A stretch of DNA of 64,000 nt from Mesorhabditis belari (Eukaryota > Nematoda > Chromadorea > Rhabditida > Rhabditidae): positions 186,001 to 250,000 of the forward strand of contig CAUEEP010000387.1 of the NCBI GenBank assembly GCA_958450365.1, in the 5' to 3' direction. The notes under the pieces are model-generated. The model did no database searches, was not told the origin of the DNA, and saw nothing but the letters and a program-made list of their open reading frames with translations. How positions within the stretch are numbered: position 1 is the first letter of the stretch; the number at the start of each line of letters is the position of its first letter. A program made the translations under genes and the position numbers. This document shows positions 34,714-44,614 of this stretch, one piece after another.

Positions 34714-35588
34714 AACCTCAAAACTGTGTTCAATTCAACTGTTAAATGCTTTACATGTAAAGTCATGCGATGGGAAAACCGGCATTTACTTCACAAAGCA
34801 TACACCACAACTAAATGGAATGTGGGACATGTTGGTGGCTGGAACGAATGGAGAGTAAGTTGAGAAAGAGGAAACAAACAAAAACAAGAAACAAACAACA
34901 AACAACAACAAGAAACAAGAAACAAACAAAATTCGAATTCATAGGAAAAGCCAGGATTCTAGACTGATATAGTTAATCTTTAGGTTAAGTTTTGAGTCTA
35001 GAAAACAAAGCCTAGCCCAGATTTACTGCACTTTGCTTTTCTGGGTAGATTTGTTTAAAAGCCAAGCTCTAACCTAGCCAAGCCTGGCTTTAGCATTGGC
35101 TTGGCCTAGTTTTCCTACACTTTTCTACACCTAAATCTTGTTTCAGGCTAAGCTGAGAATCCCTAATGATTCTTTAAACCTAATCCTTAAGGATAAGCTT
35201 AAGAATGTTTAATTTAAAAAAACTTAATCCTTAAGGATCAATCCTTAAACAATCAATCCTTAAAGGTTGACTGGTTGGCTGGCTGTGTCGTGTGTGGCCC
35301 TAATGAAGCCCAGAGCAGTGAGCAGTGAGCAGTGTGCAGTCTCACCCTTCACCCACAGCCAGCCAACCAGCCAACCAGTCAACCTTAAACAATCAATCCT
35401 TAAAGCAATCAAAGCTTAATTTCAGTCTCCCAATGACCAACGAACTCTATTTTAACTCAAAAGTGCCTGGGATTTACATAAACATTTTGGATTTGACGGG
35501 AATTCGTGTCAGAGCGTCACTGAATGAGGATTGTGTAGCGCCGTGGACGTCTGGAGCTGGTAGAAACATGTTTTTAATAAAAAAATAA
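34714..35588 (+). CDS. Two-exon gene fragment of unknown family
   Basis: Exon 34714-34854 (acceptor CTTTTTAG, donor GTAAGT) reads through LCSIQLLNALHVKSCDGK and GIYFTKHTPQLNGMWDML. It leaves phase 2 and joins 35426 (TTTCAG acceptor) in frame. That exon reads LPMTNELYFNSKVPGIYI, then LDLTGIRVRASLNEDCVAPW, to a TAA at 35586-35588 overlapping AATAAA-like sequence. The upstream exon supplying the start was not found, and it does not join the RCC1-like gene in phase. Alternatively a weak GTAGAA donor near 35565 links it to 35690-38122. I do not recognise the family. Confidence 0.5.
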
Positions 35589-35689
35589 GCAATGTTTATA
35601 AATCTTTACAATTTAAAGCTATCATTTAACTCAATTTTCGATTATTTTTATAGAAAATAGGGTAAATTGTTTTGAAAAATCTAGAAAGA

Positions 35690-38122
35690 ATGCGTTTGGA
35701 CAACTTCTTCGGAGCACCAGGTGTTGGGATTTCTTCAAAACCCAGCCCAACAACGAGACGAGTGATTTTACAACGATATTCGAAACATCCACGAGGATTG
35801 CCGATTTCAAAAAAGGTTTATAATCTGGAAATCGGTTTAAACAAGCGGAAAAATCTGGTAAAATGCTTTTCAAACTTTGATTTAAATGAATAAAATTGAA
35901 GGTTTGATAAAACTGAAGCAAAGCAAGCAAAGCAAGCAAAGCAAGCAAAGCAAGCAAAGCAAGCAAAGCAAGCAAAGCAAGCAAAGCAAGCAAAGCAAGC
36001 AAAGCAAGCAAAGCAAGCAAAGCAAGCAAAGCAAGCAAAGCAAGCAAAGCAAGCAAAGCAAGCAAGCAAGCAAAGCAAGCAAAAGCAAGCAAAGCAAGCA
36101 AAGCAAGCAAAGCAAGCAAAGCAAGCAAAGCAAGCAAAGCAAGCAAAGCAAGCAAAGCAAGCAAAGCAAGCAAAGCAAGCAAAGCAAGCAAAGCAAGCAA
36201 AGCAAGCAAAGCAAATTCAATAAAACTAGTTTAAAGTCCTTTAAACTCAATAAAACCAGTTTAAAGTCCTTTAAATTCTTTTTTAGATCTTGAGCGTTCC
36301 GGACGCTGAAAAGCCGCATATGTTTGCTGAAGGGACAAACGCTTTGGTGCTCTATTTTGTTAAATCTCCTTTCGAAGTACAAGCTAAAGGCAGCTACAAA
36401 AGGATATCAGCTGATTCGAAGCAAGTTTTGATGTAAGTGAATGACAGAGATCTCTGAAAATTGAGCAAAACTCTTGTAAATCATTTTCTAATTGATCAAA
36501 ACAAAAGATTTTCGAAATGAAAACTAAAACAAAACTGTAGCTGAGTTTTTGATAGAAATTTCTATCATTAAATCTATCATTAAATCCATTCAATCAAAAA
36601 TTTTCCATCCAATCCATCCAATCAAAGTTTTTTATAAGTCATAGACTTGAGAAAGGCTTTTGAAACAGTCATAGACTTGAGAAAGGCTTTTGAAACAGTC
36701 ATAGACTTGAGAAAGGCTTTTGAAACAGTCATAGACTTGAGAAAGGCTTTTGAAACAGTCATAGACTTGAGAAAGGCTTTTGAAACAGTCATAGACTTTC
36801 AAAAGCCTTTCAAAAGCCTTTCTCAAGCCTTTCACAAGTGGAAAATCAAGAAAAACACCATTCTAATCCCTTTTAGGACTTAAAACTTCACAAAAAAACA
36901 ATTTAAAAAGTAAACTAGCTAAGATTTTTCCTTTCAAATACTAGATAATACTGAGTTTTTTTTTTTGAAAAACTGTTATCTGTTCTCTCAAGATCTCTCA
37001 AGTGACCTCTTCTCCCCTCCTGCGCCTCCTTCAAGACCCCAACAACAATACTGAGATCTATTTATGCTTTATCTCTCAAGCTAAACGCCAAGATCTCTTG
37101 GCTTGGCTAAAAACTTAAAAGCTTTAAAATTCTGTAGTTAAAACAAATCCTTAAATTAAATCAAGCCAATTATCTTTAAAAATCAATCTTTTCGAGGTTT
37201 CGAGATCATTTTTAGAGATCTTATCGAGAAGAATCCAATGCTGAGCACGGAGAGAATTCATGAGTTGATGACGAGAGAACTGGATGGGCAAAGTGTTCCC
37301 GACTTGAAACGGGTAAGGGATCGTTTTGTGATCGAATTTGTAAACACACTAAAATGTCATTTAATCAGTCGAAAAGCTGAGTCTGGCTGAGGATTCCTTC
37401 AAAGCAATAGGAACCAACCCTTGGTCCCCTCCGAACCACCACTGACATCTATAATAAACACTGTTCGTCACACTGTGACTGTGACGTCATACACTGTGAC
37501 TCTAACTTTAGAGCTCAATTTCTCGATGATTTTGATGGCTAGCGGTGTCCGAATGTCACATTAACAATCAGAATTCCAGGAAGAATCAAATGGTGCCATT
37601 TGCGTAATGATTCGGGTGTGACTAACGTCGATAACGTAACGCTGAGCGCCCCTCCGAGATTCCTGTAACAATAACTTCCACAATACCTTAAAGCAACTAA
37701 AATTGGCATACTTTAACTCCATGCTTGAAAATATTGAAAGCAAAAACGTTTGGAACGAGTGGGAATTGAACCCGACACCCCCTTCGAGCAGTCTTTTTGT
37801 AGAAGGGACGCTAATCACCTCGACCATGTGTGTTTACAGATTTAAGCGAATACTTCAAATGAGAAGATGTTCATTTAAAAAAAAACCTTTTCAGATCCAA
37901 TTCCAACAGAAGAAATACTTGAAAAGTCTCTTTGTGCAGAAAAAACCAAAACGAATCGCTGGAAGCCGGGTCGCTCAATCAAATTTGGACAAAGATTTGA
38001 ATGAAACCGAACCTTTTCAATACAACGATTTGCTCGAGAGTTTCGGATTGAATGAAGAAATGAATGAAGAGGAGAACCCATTTGCGGAATTTGGGGATTT
38101 CGTGGGTTTTAAAATTGTATAG
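35690..38122 (+). CDS. Four-exon gene of unknown family (about 212 aa)
   Basis: Exons 35690-35857, 36287-36432, 37216-37312 and 37895-38122, with phases 0, 2, 0 that agree, donors GTAAAA, GTAAGT, GTAAGG and acceptors TTTTTAG, TTTTTAG, TTTTCAG. The product starts MRLDNFFGAPGVG, continues with a basic RRVILQRYSKHPRG, then SVPDAEKPHMF, KGSYKRISADSKQVL, a probable helix IEKNPMLSTERIHELMTREL, a basic FVQKKPKRIAG, and an acidic tail ending FVGFKIV. A second frame is also open across the first exon (35656-35814) but leaves a phase that hits a stop in exon 2, so I prefer this frame. The ATG lies about 100 nt after the stop of the previous fragment, which would fit a nematode operon. No known family recognised. 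Confidence 0.6.
35917..36214. repeat. 9-bp minisatellite (AAGCAAGCA) in intron 1
   Basis: About 33 units of AAAGCAAGC with a few 4-bp slips near 36060-36085. The long open frames in all phases on both strands (KQS, ALL, CFA and similar repeats) are artefacts of the unit. Confidence 0.95.
36638..36797. repeat. 30-bp tandem repeat, 5.3 units, in intron 2
   Basis: Unit starts GTCATAGACTTGAGAAAGGC, and the units look identical over five copies. The array ends in an inverted CAAAAGCCTTTC stretch that could pair with the units. No gene. Confidence 0.95.
36840..37200. other. Intron sequence without further features
   Basis: Rest of intron 2 of the four-exon gene. AT-rich; nothing recognisable. Confidence 0.6.
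37751..37830 (-). repeat. tRNA-like sequence (Ser/Leu-like) in the last intron
   Basis: On the minus strand: CATGGTCGAGGTGATTAGCG (A-box-like), a variable-arm-like GCTCGAAGG and GGGTTCAATTCCCAC (B-box-like). The anticodon arm and acceptor do not pair well, so it is probably a tRNA pseudogene or SINE head. Confidence 0.5.
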
Positions 38123-38307
38123 AATCAGACAATACAGACTTTAACGATTCTAAAAGTACCTTTAAATATTTACCAGTTTGTTTTGATTGCAAAATCAAAA
38201 GATGCAAAAGATCAAGTGCCAAGGATTTGCCAGAAATCAGCTCTCTTTGCAAAACATAGAGCTACTGTGACCAGATTTGTAGTAGGGTCGACCAGACTCA
38301 TAGAAAA
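38123..38307. other. Intergenic spacer
   Basis: Downstream of the four-exon gene; no feature recognised. Confidence 0.5.
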
Positions 38308-38512
38308 GGCTTAGGCTTAGACCTAGGCTTAGACTTAGGCTCTGGCTTAGGCTTAGGCTCAGGCTTAGGCTCAGGCTGAGGCTTAGACTCAGACTTAGGC
38401 TCAGGCTGAGGCTTAGGCCTAGGTTTAGACTCAGACTTGGGCTCTGGCTTAGGCTTAGACTCTGGCTTAGGCTTAGACTCAGACTCAGGCTCAGGCTCAG
38501 GCTTAGGCTTTA
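38308..38512. repeat. Degenerate TTAGGC-like hexamer array
   Basis: About 34 hexamers of GGCTTA, GGCTCA, GACTTA and GACTCA in one register. GGCTTA is a rotation of TTAGGC, the nematode telomere unit. Minus-strand frames read [13 protein letters not shown] repeats because the unit is six bases; I do not call this coding. Confidence 0.8.
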
Positions 38513-38800
38513 GCTGTAAACTTACCTTTAGTTTGGAGCGTAGGGGCCCCAAGTTGTTTATCCGCTTTGCCCCACTATCCCACTCTCTTTCTCTCTCTGC
38601 CCCACTTTCTCTGCCCCACTCTCTGCCCCACTCTATGCCCCACTTTCCCCATTCCCACTCACTCCCACTCTTTCCCCGCCACTATCGATCGCGCCTCATT
38701 TTCATTTCGCTGCGATACCCAAGAAATTTTTATTATTTTCGTCTTTTGATGCTTTTGATTGTTGATTTCCGTTTTCCGTTTATTCCGTTTTCTATTTTTC
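38513..38800. other. C-rich spacer upstream of the first BED-like gene
   Basis: 38565-38670 is an imperfect TGCCCCACTCTC/CCACTTTC array. The following T-rich tract leads into the acceptor TTTTTCAG ending at 38802. This could be a trans-splice site, since the ATG is 5 nt later. Confidence 0.5.
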
Positions 38801-38807
38801 AGCTATA

Positions 38808-39388
38808 ATGAACCCTGGGAATAGTAAATATCCGTGGAAACAATTGTGCGATTGTCCATTTGGCACACACGGGATCAACTACGAGGCGCCATTAAAGAGC
38901 AAGACGACTCGCGGGAAACGTGAGTCAGATTTCAAAAGTCGTTTTCTAAACCGGCTAACTTTAGAGAATATCTATCTCGAGCGAATGTTTGTGAATAACG
39001 AAGAAAAGAGAGTTTGTAGACGTTGTTCAAATGTTGGTTACTCAAAGAAATCCGGGCGTTCATACGAGTTGATGTGGACACATTATTTGCAAAAGCATTG
39101 TGACGTGGTGGAAGAATTTTTGCGCGAAGAAAAGCGACGAGTCGCTGGGAAAGCGGAACTGGATCAAGTATGACTAAAAAATAGCAAAACTCACAAATGC
39201 ATCCTTCTCGCGTACTGAAACTGGCCTTTTTTTTGACAAAATATAAGAATAGAATAGAAATTTAGATGCTTTTGGATAACTCTGAGTCGTCTGGACTTTT
39301 GGATATTGAAGGTTTCTTAAACCCGGCAATCTCTCCGACAAATTATCGATCTCATTACCACAATCAAAGGATGGAGAACGATGAGATC
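38808..39388 (+). CDS. BED-like zinc-finger protein, paralogue 1 (3'-truncated)
   Basis: Exons 38808-38919, 38965-39167 and 39266-about 39388, with acceptors TTTAG and AAATTTAG. The 45-nt intron (GTGAGT...CTTTAG) is divisible by three and stop-free, so a continuous frame also exists. The paralogue at 40191 has an intron at exactly this phase-1 position, which supports splicing. N-terminal module LCDCPFGTHGINYEAPLKSK. Then CRRC, 18 residues, H-x4-H within SGRSYELMWTHYLQKHCD, the spacing of a BED-type finger, and an acidic/basic helix EEFLREEKRR. Exon 3 ends near a GTAGGT donor; reading on gives a run into a CTGGCTTGG satellite. Exons matching paralogue exons 4-6 are absent, so it is truncated or uses unknown exons. 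Confidence 0.6.
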
Positions 39389-39409
39389 GTAGGTTTTCTT
39401 AATCAAGGT

Positions 39410-40190
39410 TTTTCCAGAAACAAAGAAGCCAAACTTGACCAGTTTTTTGGTGCTGGCTTGGTCTGGCTTGGCTTGGCCTGGCTTGGCTTGGCCTAGCTTG
39501 GCATGGCTTGGTCTGGCTTGATCTGGCTTGGTCTGGCTTTGTCTGGCTTAATCTGGCCTTGCCAAGGTCTTAAACGCGACTGACATTGACCTGATCCAAC
39601 TTAACTTGATCCTGATCTGACCAGCTCTAATCTAGCACTTCTTCTGCTTGTTCTGGCTTGGTCTGGCTTGGTCTGGCTTGGTCTGGTTGGGTCTTGGAAC
39701 AGTGTGAAGCTGTAACTGCCCTCTTGCTCCCTCATAGTCACCCCCTCATTTTATCTTTTTAGCCACCCTACCCCCTTGAGCCTTTCAGCCAGCCTGCCCC
39801 CTTCCCCTCTCCGCCTCTGCCCCCCTCACCCCCGCTCCCCTCACCCCGATAGCCCCCTTTCACCCCCCGCTATATCGATTTTTCTCGCGCCCAACATTTT
39901 TCTCCCATTTTCTGAAGGTTTTTTTGTTATTTTTTGATATTTTGTGTTTTCTTTGTACAAAATCTTCCCATCGAACAGATTAGACATTTAGACATCCAAT
40001 TTAGACAATTAAAACAATTAAACAATTAAATAAATTACTTGCAAGCATAGCCTATCAATTATTTCCTGCAATTTAACAATTACAGTCTAGCCTGGAACTT
40101 AATTTTATGTTTCTCTGTCAACTTTGAGTCATTTTTGATGATGTTTTGTTTGGCTTGTTTTTACAAATTCTATTTAGTGCTGAATGCGTG
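39410..40190. repeat. Satellite-rich spacer between the paralogues
   Basis: 39460-39550 and 39645-39690: TCTGGCTTGG units. 39715-39870: C-rich stretch with repeated GCCCCCTT/CACCCC phrases. The remainder is AT-rich with a TCTATTTAG acceptor ending at 40177, 13 nt before the next ATG. No gene. Confidence 0.7.
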
Positions 40191-43100
40191 ATGGACGTCA
40201 ATAGAGTGGGACTGAAAGAGCTGTGCAATTGCCCGGATGGAACACACGGACCAAATTACGAGTTGCCACTCAAGAGCAAGCATTTTGGAAGACGTGGGTT
40301 ATTGAGTTTTTATTCTAAAATGTTTAAGAACAATCTTTTCTTATATTTTTCTACCACAACATCTCTTGGCTAACACATTTTTTAAACGAAATCTCTTTCA
40401 AAAACCTTTCAAGCTTCCAAAATGCCTCTGACACTTTCCAAAAAAGCGTTCCTAGGATTTTCTGGTACGCTGATTCGATTGTTGATATTTTTAAAGCCTA
40501 TTTGCGGCTTATTTCTTCTTGTTTTCCTATGTTCTCTTGTTTGCTATTTCTCATTTTCTTTTTTAGATGGCAGGAATAGCTGCAGCTAATAGGTTGGATC
40601 TTAAATTGTTTAATCTTTTTACTGAGTGGCCAAAGCTCAAAGCTAAGACCGATGATGAGTTTGACAAGTGGCTATCGGAGCGGAAATTGCTATGGATGAA
40701 CCGGAAATGTCTCAATTGCCAAGGCGTCTTAGTAAACAAGCCCAAGGAATCGCGCAAATTGTTGCTACTACTTGTTGTTGCTCTACTTGTTGCTCTACTT
40801 GTTGTTGCTCTACTTGTTGCTCTACTTGTTGCTCTACTTGTTGCTCTACTTGTTTTTGCTCTACTGGTTGCTCTACTTGTTTTTGCTCTACTTGTTGCTC
40901 TACTTGTTTTTGCTCTACTGGTTGCTCTACTTGTTTTTGCTCTACTTGTTGCTCTACTTGTTTTTGCTCTACTGGTTGCTCTACTTGTTTTTGCTCTACT
41001 GGTTGCTCTACTTGTTTTTGCTCTACTTGTTGCTCTACTTGTTGCTCTACTTGTTGCTCTACTTGTTTTTGCTCTACTTGTTGCTCTACTTGTTGTTGCT
41101 CTACTGGTTGCTCTACTTGTTGCTCTACTTGTTTTTGCTCTACTTGTTGCTCTACTTGTTGTTGCTCTACTGGTTGCTCTACTTGTTGCTCTACTTGTTT
41201 TTGCTCTACTTGTTGCTCTACTTGTTGTTGCTCTACTTGTTGCTCTACTTGTTGCTCTACTTGTTGCTCTACTTGTTGCTCTACTTGTTGTTGCTCTACT
41301 TGTTGCTCTACTTGTTGCTCTACTTGTTTTTGCTCTACTGGTTGCTCTACTTGTTTTTGCTCTACTTGTTTTTGCTCTACTTTTCAATTTGTCTTAGTTT
41401 ATAAAACGTGCCAGAGACATTTTGGAAGCCTCGTTTTCTGAAATTGCTGCCTTCTAGAAAGTACATCGCCTAAAAAGAAAGAAATATCAAGAATAGAAAA
41501 ATTTCAGTACGCTAGACAGATTGTGTTTATATTTTTACGTAAACAAGAGGACTTTTAGGCAACTTGTACCTGAATCGAATGTTTCTGACGAGAGGCGAAA
41601 AGCGAATTTGCATCCGCTGTCCAAATGTGAGCTATTCGAGGAATTCGGGGCGATGCTATGAGCACATTTGGACTCATTACCTCATGAGGCACTGCGATGT
41701 GCTCGAGGAATTTCTGAAAGAGGAAAAGAAACGTTTGCAACAAGGAACACCGTCAACGGAGATCCCGCAACGGATTCAACCAATCGAGGAAAGGGATCAG
41801 GTGCGCTAATAATGTTGAAATTTACTTATTTATCTTTTGTGCTCTCCAGGTTGACTTCTCAAGTGGGTAAGCTTTGGAAATGTTAGCGTTTTCCCTCAAT
41901 TTTCATTAGGAATCGACTTCGGCCAAAATTATCGAGTAAAACGTTGGAATTAGCGACTATTTTCAACTTAAAAAGTAAATCTGGATAGCATTCAAGAGAA
42001 ATATGCAAATTTTAGCAGTAAAAGCTAAACTGGCTTAAAACTGATTTTTCCAATGTACACCTACTTACCGGGTTCTCCATGTTTAGTTTCTACGATTGAA
42101 ATATGCATATTTATCTTGCATGACATCCAGATTAGCTTCTCAAGTGGATAAATTTTGATAATTTGCAACGTTTTCTCCTAAATTTTTGACCAAGGTCGGT
42201 TTCTAATGAAAAATTGGGGAAAAACGGTGAAATTTCTAAAAATTAACTGCTTGAAAAGCAACAATCGACTAAAAGTTGCATAATTGAACCAATTGCGTAC
42301 AATTGTTGCAAAGATTTCAGCTGTTTCTGGCCAATCACCAGTCATCTTCCTTGCAAATGGACAATTTCGCATCTCCGATCAATCCAGCTCCAATTTCTCC
42401 AATCGCTTTTACTAATTATCATCATAGTTCAAAAATCAACGTCTTTGAGGATGCTCCGGATCAGGAAAACGTTTGTTTTGTTTGAAAGAATCCATCTTTG
42501 CATCTTCTTATGTATTTTTGTTGTTTTCTTTTTGTTTTTTTCATTTTTCAGGCCTCTACATTCATTTCCAAGGCAATACGAGGAACCTAATCGAAACCTA
42601 ATCGGAACCTAATCGGAACCTAATTGGGACTCAATCGGAGCTGAATCGGAACCTAATTGGAACCTAATCGGAGCTCAACCGGAACCCAATCGGAACCTAA
42701 TTGGAACCGTATCCATCCATATTTGGAGTCATATTGGAACCATATTGGAACCATATTGGAACCTAATCGGAACCCAATCGAACCCGAATCGGAACCCAAT
42801 CGGAACCCAATCGGAACCCAATCGGACCCTAATCGGAACCCATCGGAACCTAGTTGGAACCTAATCGGAACCGAGTTGAAACCGTATTGATACCGAATTA
42901 AGACCAAATTAGAACCGAATCTGAACCAAATCGAAACTAAATCGAAACCGAATCACAACCGAATCACAACCGAATCACAACCGAAAAGGAACCGAATCGG
43001 AGCCGAATCGGAACTGAATCGGAACTGAATCGAATCTTTCTTAAATCTTTTCATTGTCAACAAATTTCCCGTCCCAAGCGCTCTTTTATTCAAAACTGGT

Positions 43101-44586
43101 TACAAATCCAAGCCTGATCAAAGCCAAAGCTAAGAAAAAGAAGTTTTTAAGGTTTGAAGCAGAACTGGTGCAAATCATTCATATTTCAGCAATTCCTGTA
43201 TCTCTTATGTGTATAAATGGTGTGCCAAATGGTGCACTATTGTGTGTAGAACAGAAGAAAACGCAAAACAAAAGTTTTACCCCAAAAGGGTCGAACTCAA
43301 GGAAAAACAAGCGGCAAGCGTTTTGTAATCAAGGGCCTTATCCACTAGGCCACCAAGCCGCGTTTTTGAGCCATGAGAAAACCGTTATAAAGGCTCGGTT
43401 TTTGGCTCGGCTTTTGGCTTTTTCTCTCAATTCTCTAAATTTTCCCAAGCTGAAGCTTAAAACACGTATAACTTTTTATAGAAAGCTTTTTTGCAAAAAC
43501 GGGAGGCAGATTCGGAATCAGCGTGAAATTCTGCGTCGATTTCATGCTTTCACCTAAGTACAGCCTTTTGATTTGGTCCAATTTTTGAGCTTTGAGCTCA
43601 ATTTTAAGCCAAAAGATTCGAAAAATTGATTTAAATCCTTATAATTAGGTAGATTAAACACTAGTTTATTGTTAAAATTGATAAAATCACTAGTTTATTG
43701 TTAAAACTGATTAAATTGTCGAAAATTTCAGGATGAACCCAGCTCGAGCTCGCTCTCACACTCGCCACTGAACGCGCTGCTCATGCAAACGAGTTCGCTG
43801 ACGAATCGGGTAAATAAACCGGTCGGAAATGATCGGACAAACTTTGATCAGTAGATTCTATCGATATTTACATATTTAGATGGTTCAATCTCCTCAACCA
43901 GGCACGGAATATGAAATTTTCGAGGAGAAAATCCCTTCCTACTACATGGATTTAGCGAGAGGTGTCTCAGTGAAGGTAAAATCAATTTTTCTGGCTTAAT
44001 CCGTTTCTAAAAATTAAATACGAAATGATATTCAGTTAACCAATAAAGAATTAAAGTTTTCTGTAAAAATGGGCTCTTTCCGATTGACTTTTGAATATTT
44101 TGAAACTTTTTGTCGGAGTAAACACTTTAAATGCCTATAACTTTGTTTAGAAATTATATTATTGTTAACTTTTTCTATAGTTTGATAGAGAATATTTCAG
44201 GCTTTTGAATGATATTAAATAGAGCTTCACTGGATTTACCAATATCTGAAAAATGTCGGAGTAAAGTGCTGGTAAAGTGTCAGAGTCGGTTAGCTTGGTT
44301 AGTGCTGGCTTTCTGGAGTTGGTTGGCTCAATCAAATTCGATTTGGTATCATTTGAAAGCCTACAGTATGCTCTATTCAATCAAAAAGTTAACAATAATA
44401 TTATTTCTAAGTAAAGTTCGAAATGTAACTAGGTAGATAATAAATAAAACAACAGTGATTTCAAAATTTCAGCAAGCTTTGTCAACTCATCGAAAAGTGC
44501 CGGAGACTGGTCAACTCTTCACTGGCGCTCAGAAACTCGTTCTTGACGGAATCGTGAAAACGGTTGGTGTTGGAGAAGTTGTCTAA
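40191..44586 (+). CDS. BED-like zinc-finger protein, paralogue 2 (about 260 aa)
   Basis: Six exons: 40191-40293, 41559-41800, 42321-42470, 43732-43809, 43880-43975 and 44473-44586, all phases consistent and all acceptors TTTAG/TTTCAG types; the exon 3 donor GTTTGT is weak. The N-terminal module CPDGTHGPNYELPLKSK is shared with paralogue 1. CIRC, 18 residues, THYLMRH gives C-x2-C-x18-H-x4-H, a BED-like zinc finger. EEFLKEEKKR follows. Exon 3 shares NPAPISP with the NPAISP of paralogue 1. Later exons encode SSSSLSHSPLN, IPSYYMDLARGVS and the C-terminus VGVGEVV. A DNA-binding role is inferred from the finger only. The introns contain a transposase-like exon, two satellites, a tRNA-like sequence and foldback M1. 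Confidence 0.65.
40567..40764 (+). pseudogene. Possible Merlin/IS1595-type transposase N-terminus
   Basis: ATG directly after a strong acceptor (CTTTTTTAG). It reads MAGIAAANRLDLKLFNLF, DDEFDKWLSERKLLW and RKCLNCQGVLVNKP. A short helical segment followed by C-x2-C resembles the N-terminal zinc ribbon of animal IS1595/ISXO2-type (Merlin) proteins and their domesticated relatives. The frame then runs straight into the satellite at 40765, so the second ribbon half and the DDE core are missing. It lies in intron 1 of the BED-like gene but does not fit its phase. It could also be an unrelated exon. Confidence 0.35.
40765..41381. repeat. 12/15-bp minisatellite (GCTCTACTTGTT)
   Basis: Units GCTCTACTTGTT, with TTT-lengthened 15-bp and GGTT variants. 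All are multiples of three, so four or more long frames stay open on both strands (for example LLVALLVFA and CSTCCSTC). These are artefacts. Lies in intron 1 of the BED-like gene. Confidence 0.95.
41810..42310. other. Intron 2 of the BED-like gene
   Basis: Contains two diverged copies of a phrase with TCCAGGTTGACTTCTCAAGTGG (41838-41872) and ATCCAGATTAGCTTCTCAAGTGG (42125-42150). The inverted pseudogene copy carries both at 61230-61600. Confidence 0.6.
42583..43034. repeat. 10-bp minisatellite (AATCGGAACC) in intron 3
   Basis: About 45 units with substitutions. The inverted copy at 60270-60874 is about 150 bp longer. A possible mini-exon after the TTTTTCAG acceptor at 42551 has no donor before the array and is not included in the gene model. 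Confidence 0.9.
43035..43731. other. Rest of intron 3, with a tRNA-like sequence
   Basis: A 167-codon open frame at 43054-43557 crosses the tRNA-like element and is not preceded by a clear exon signal, so I do not call it a gene. 43508-43545 contains GATTCGGAATCAGCG, related to the foldback arms at 44615-44955. 43660-43715 has two copies of CACTAGTTTATTGTTAAA. Confidence 0.5.
43280..43362 (-). repeat. tRNA-like sequence, family 3
   Basis: Minus strand: GCGGCTTGGTGGCCTAGTGG ATAAGGCC with a well-paired D arm (GGCC/GGCC), CTTGATTAC, and GAGTTCGACCC as B box. The acceptor ends do not pair and the middle is too long, so it is not a standard tRNA. Inverted duplicate at 59938-60021. Confidence 0.5.
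44136..44426. repeat. Foldback element M1 in intron 5
   Basis: Left arm (44136-44225) and right arm (44340-44426) are imperfect inverted repeats of about 90 bp. The best part is TTAGAAATTATATTATTGTTAAC against its complement. It sits 47 bp upstream of exon 6. This combination of M1 plus last exon is what was copied to five other places. Confidence 0.75.
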
Positions 44587-44614
44587 CATTTAGATATTTC
44601 TAGATATTAACAAA

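Noticed and set aside
35886..36382. Long open frames of KQS, LCL, ALL and CFA repeats on both strands
   Set aside because: They are translations of a 9-bp satellite whose unit has no stop in any frame. The region is an intron with good splice sites on either side.
38298..38552. [15 protein letters not shown] protein on the minus strand
   Set aside because: The TTAGGC-like hexamer array keeps frames open. It lies between genes and has no splice or start context.
40563..41441. 210-276-codon frames (LLVALLVFA, CSTCC, ATSRATS) on both strands
   Set aside because: Produced by 12/15-bp repeat units; every frame is open. Only the first 65 codons at 40567 contain ordinary sequence.
42657..42907. 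EPNRNPIGT/GFRLGSDW repeat frames
   Set aside because: Translations of the 10-bp AATCGGAACC satellite.
43054..43557. 167-codon open frame
   Set aside because: It crosses a tRNA-like sequence and a repeat related to foldback M2. The inverted copy retains only part of it, on a shifted start, and no splice or codon-use evidence supports it.
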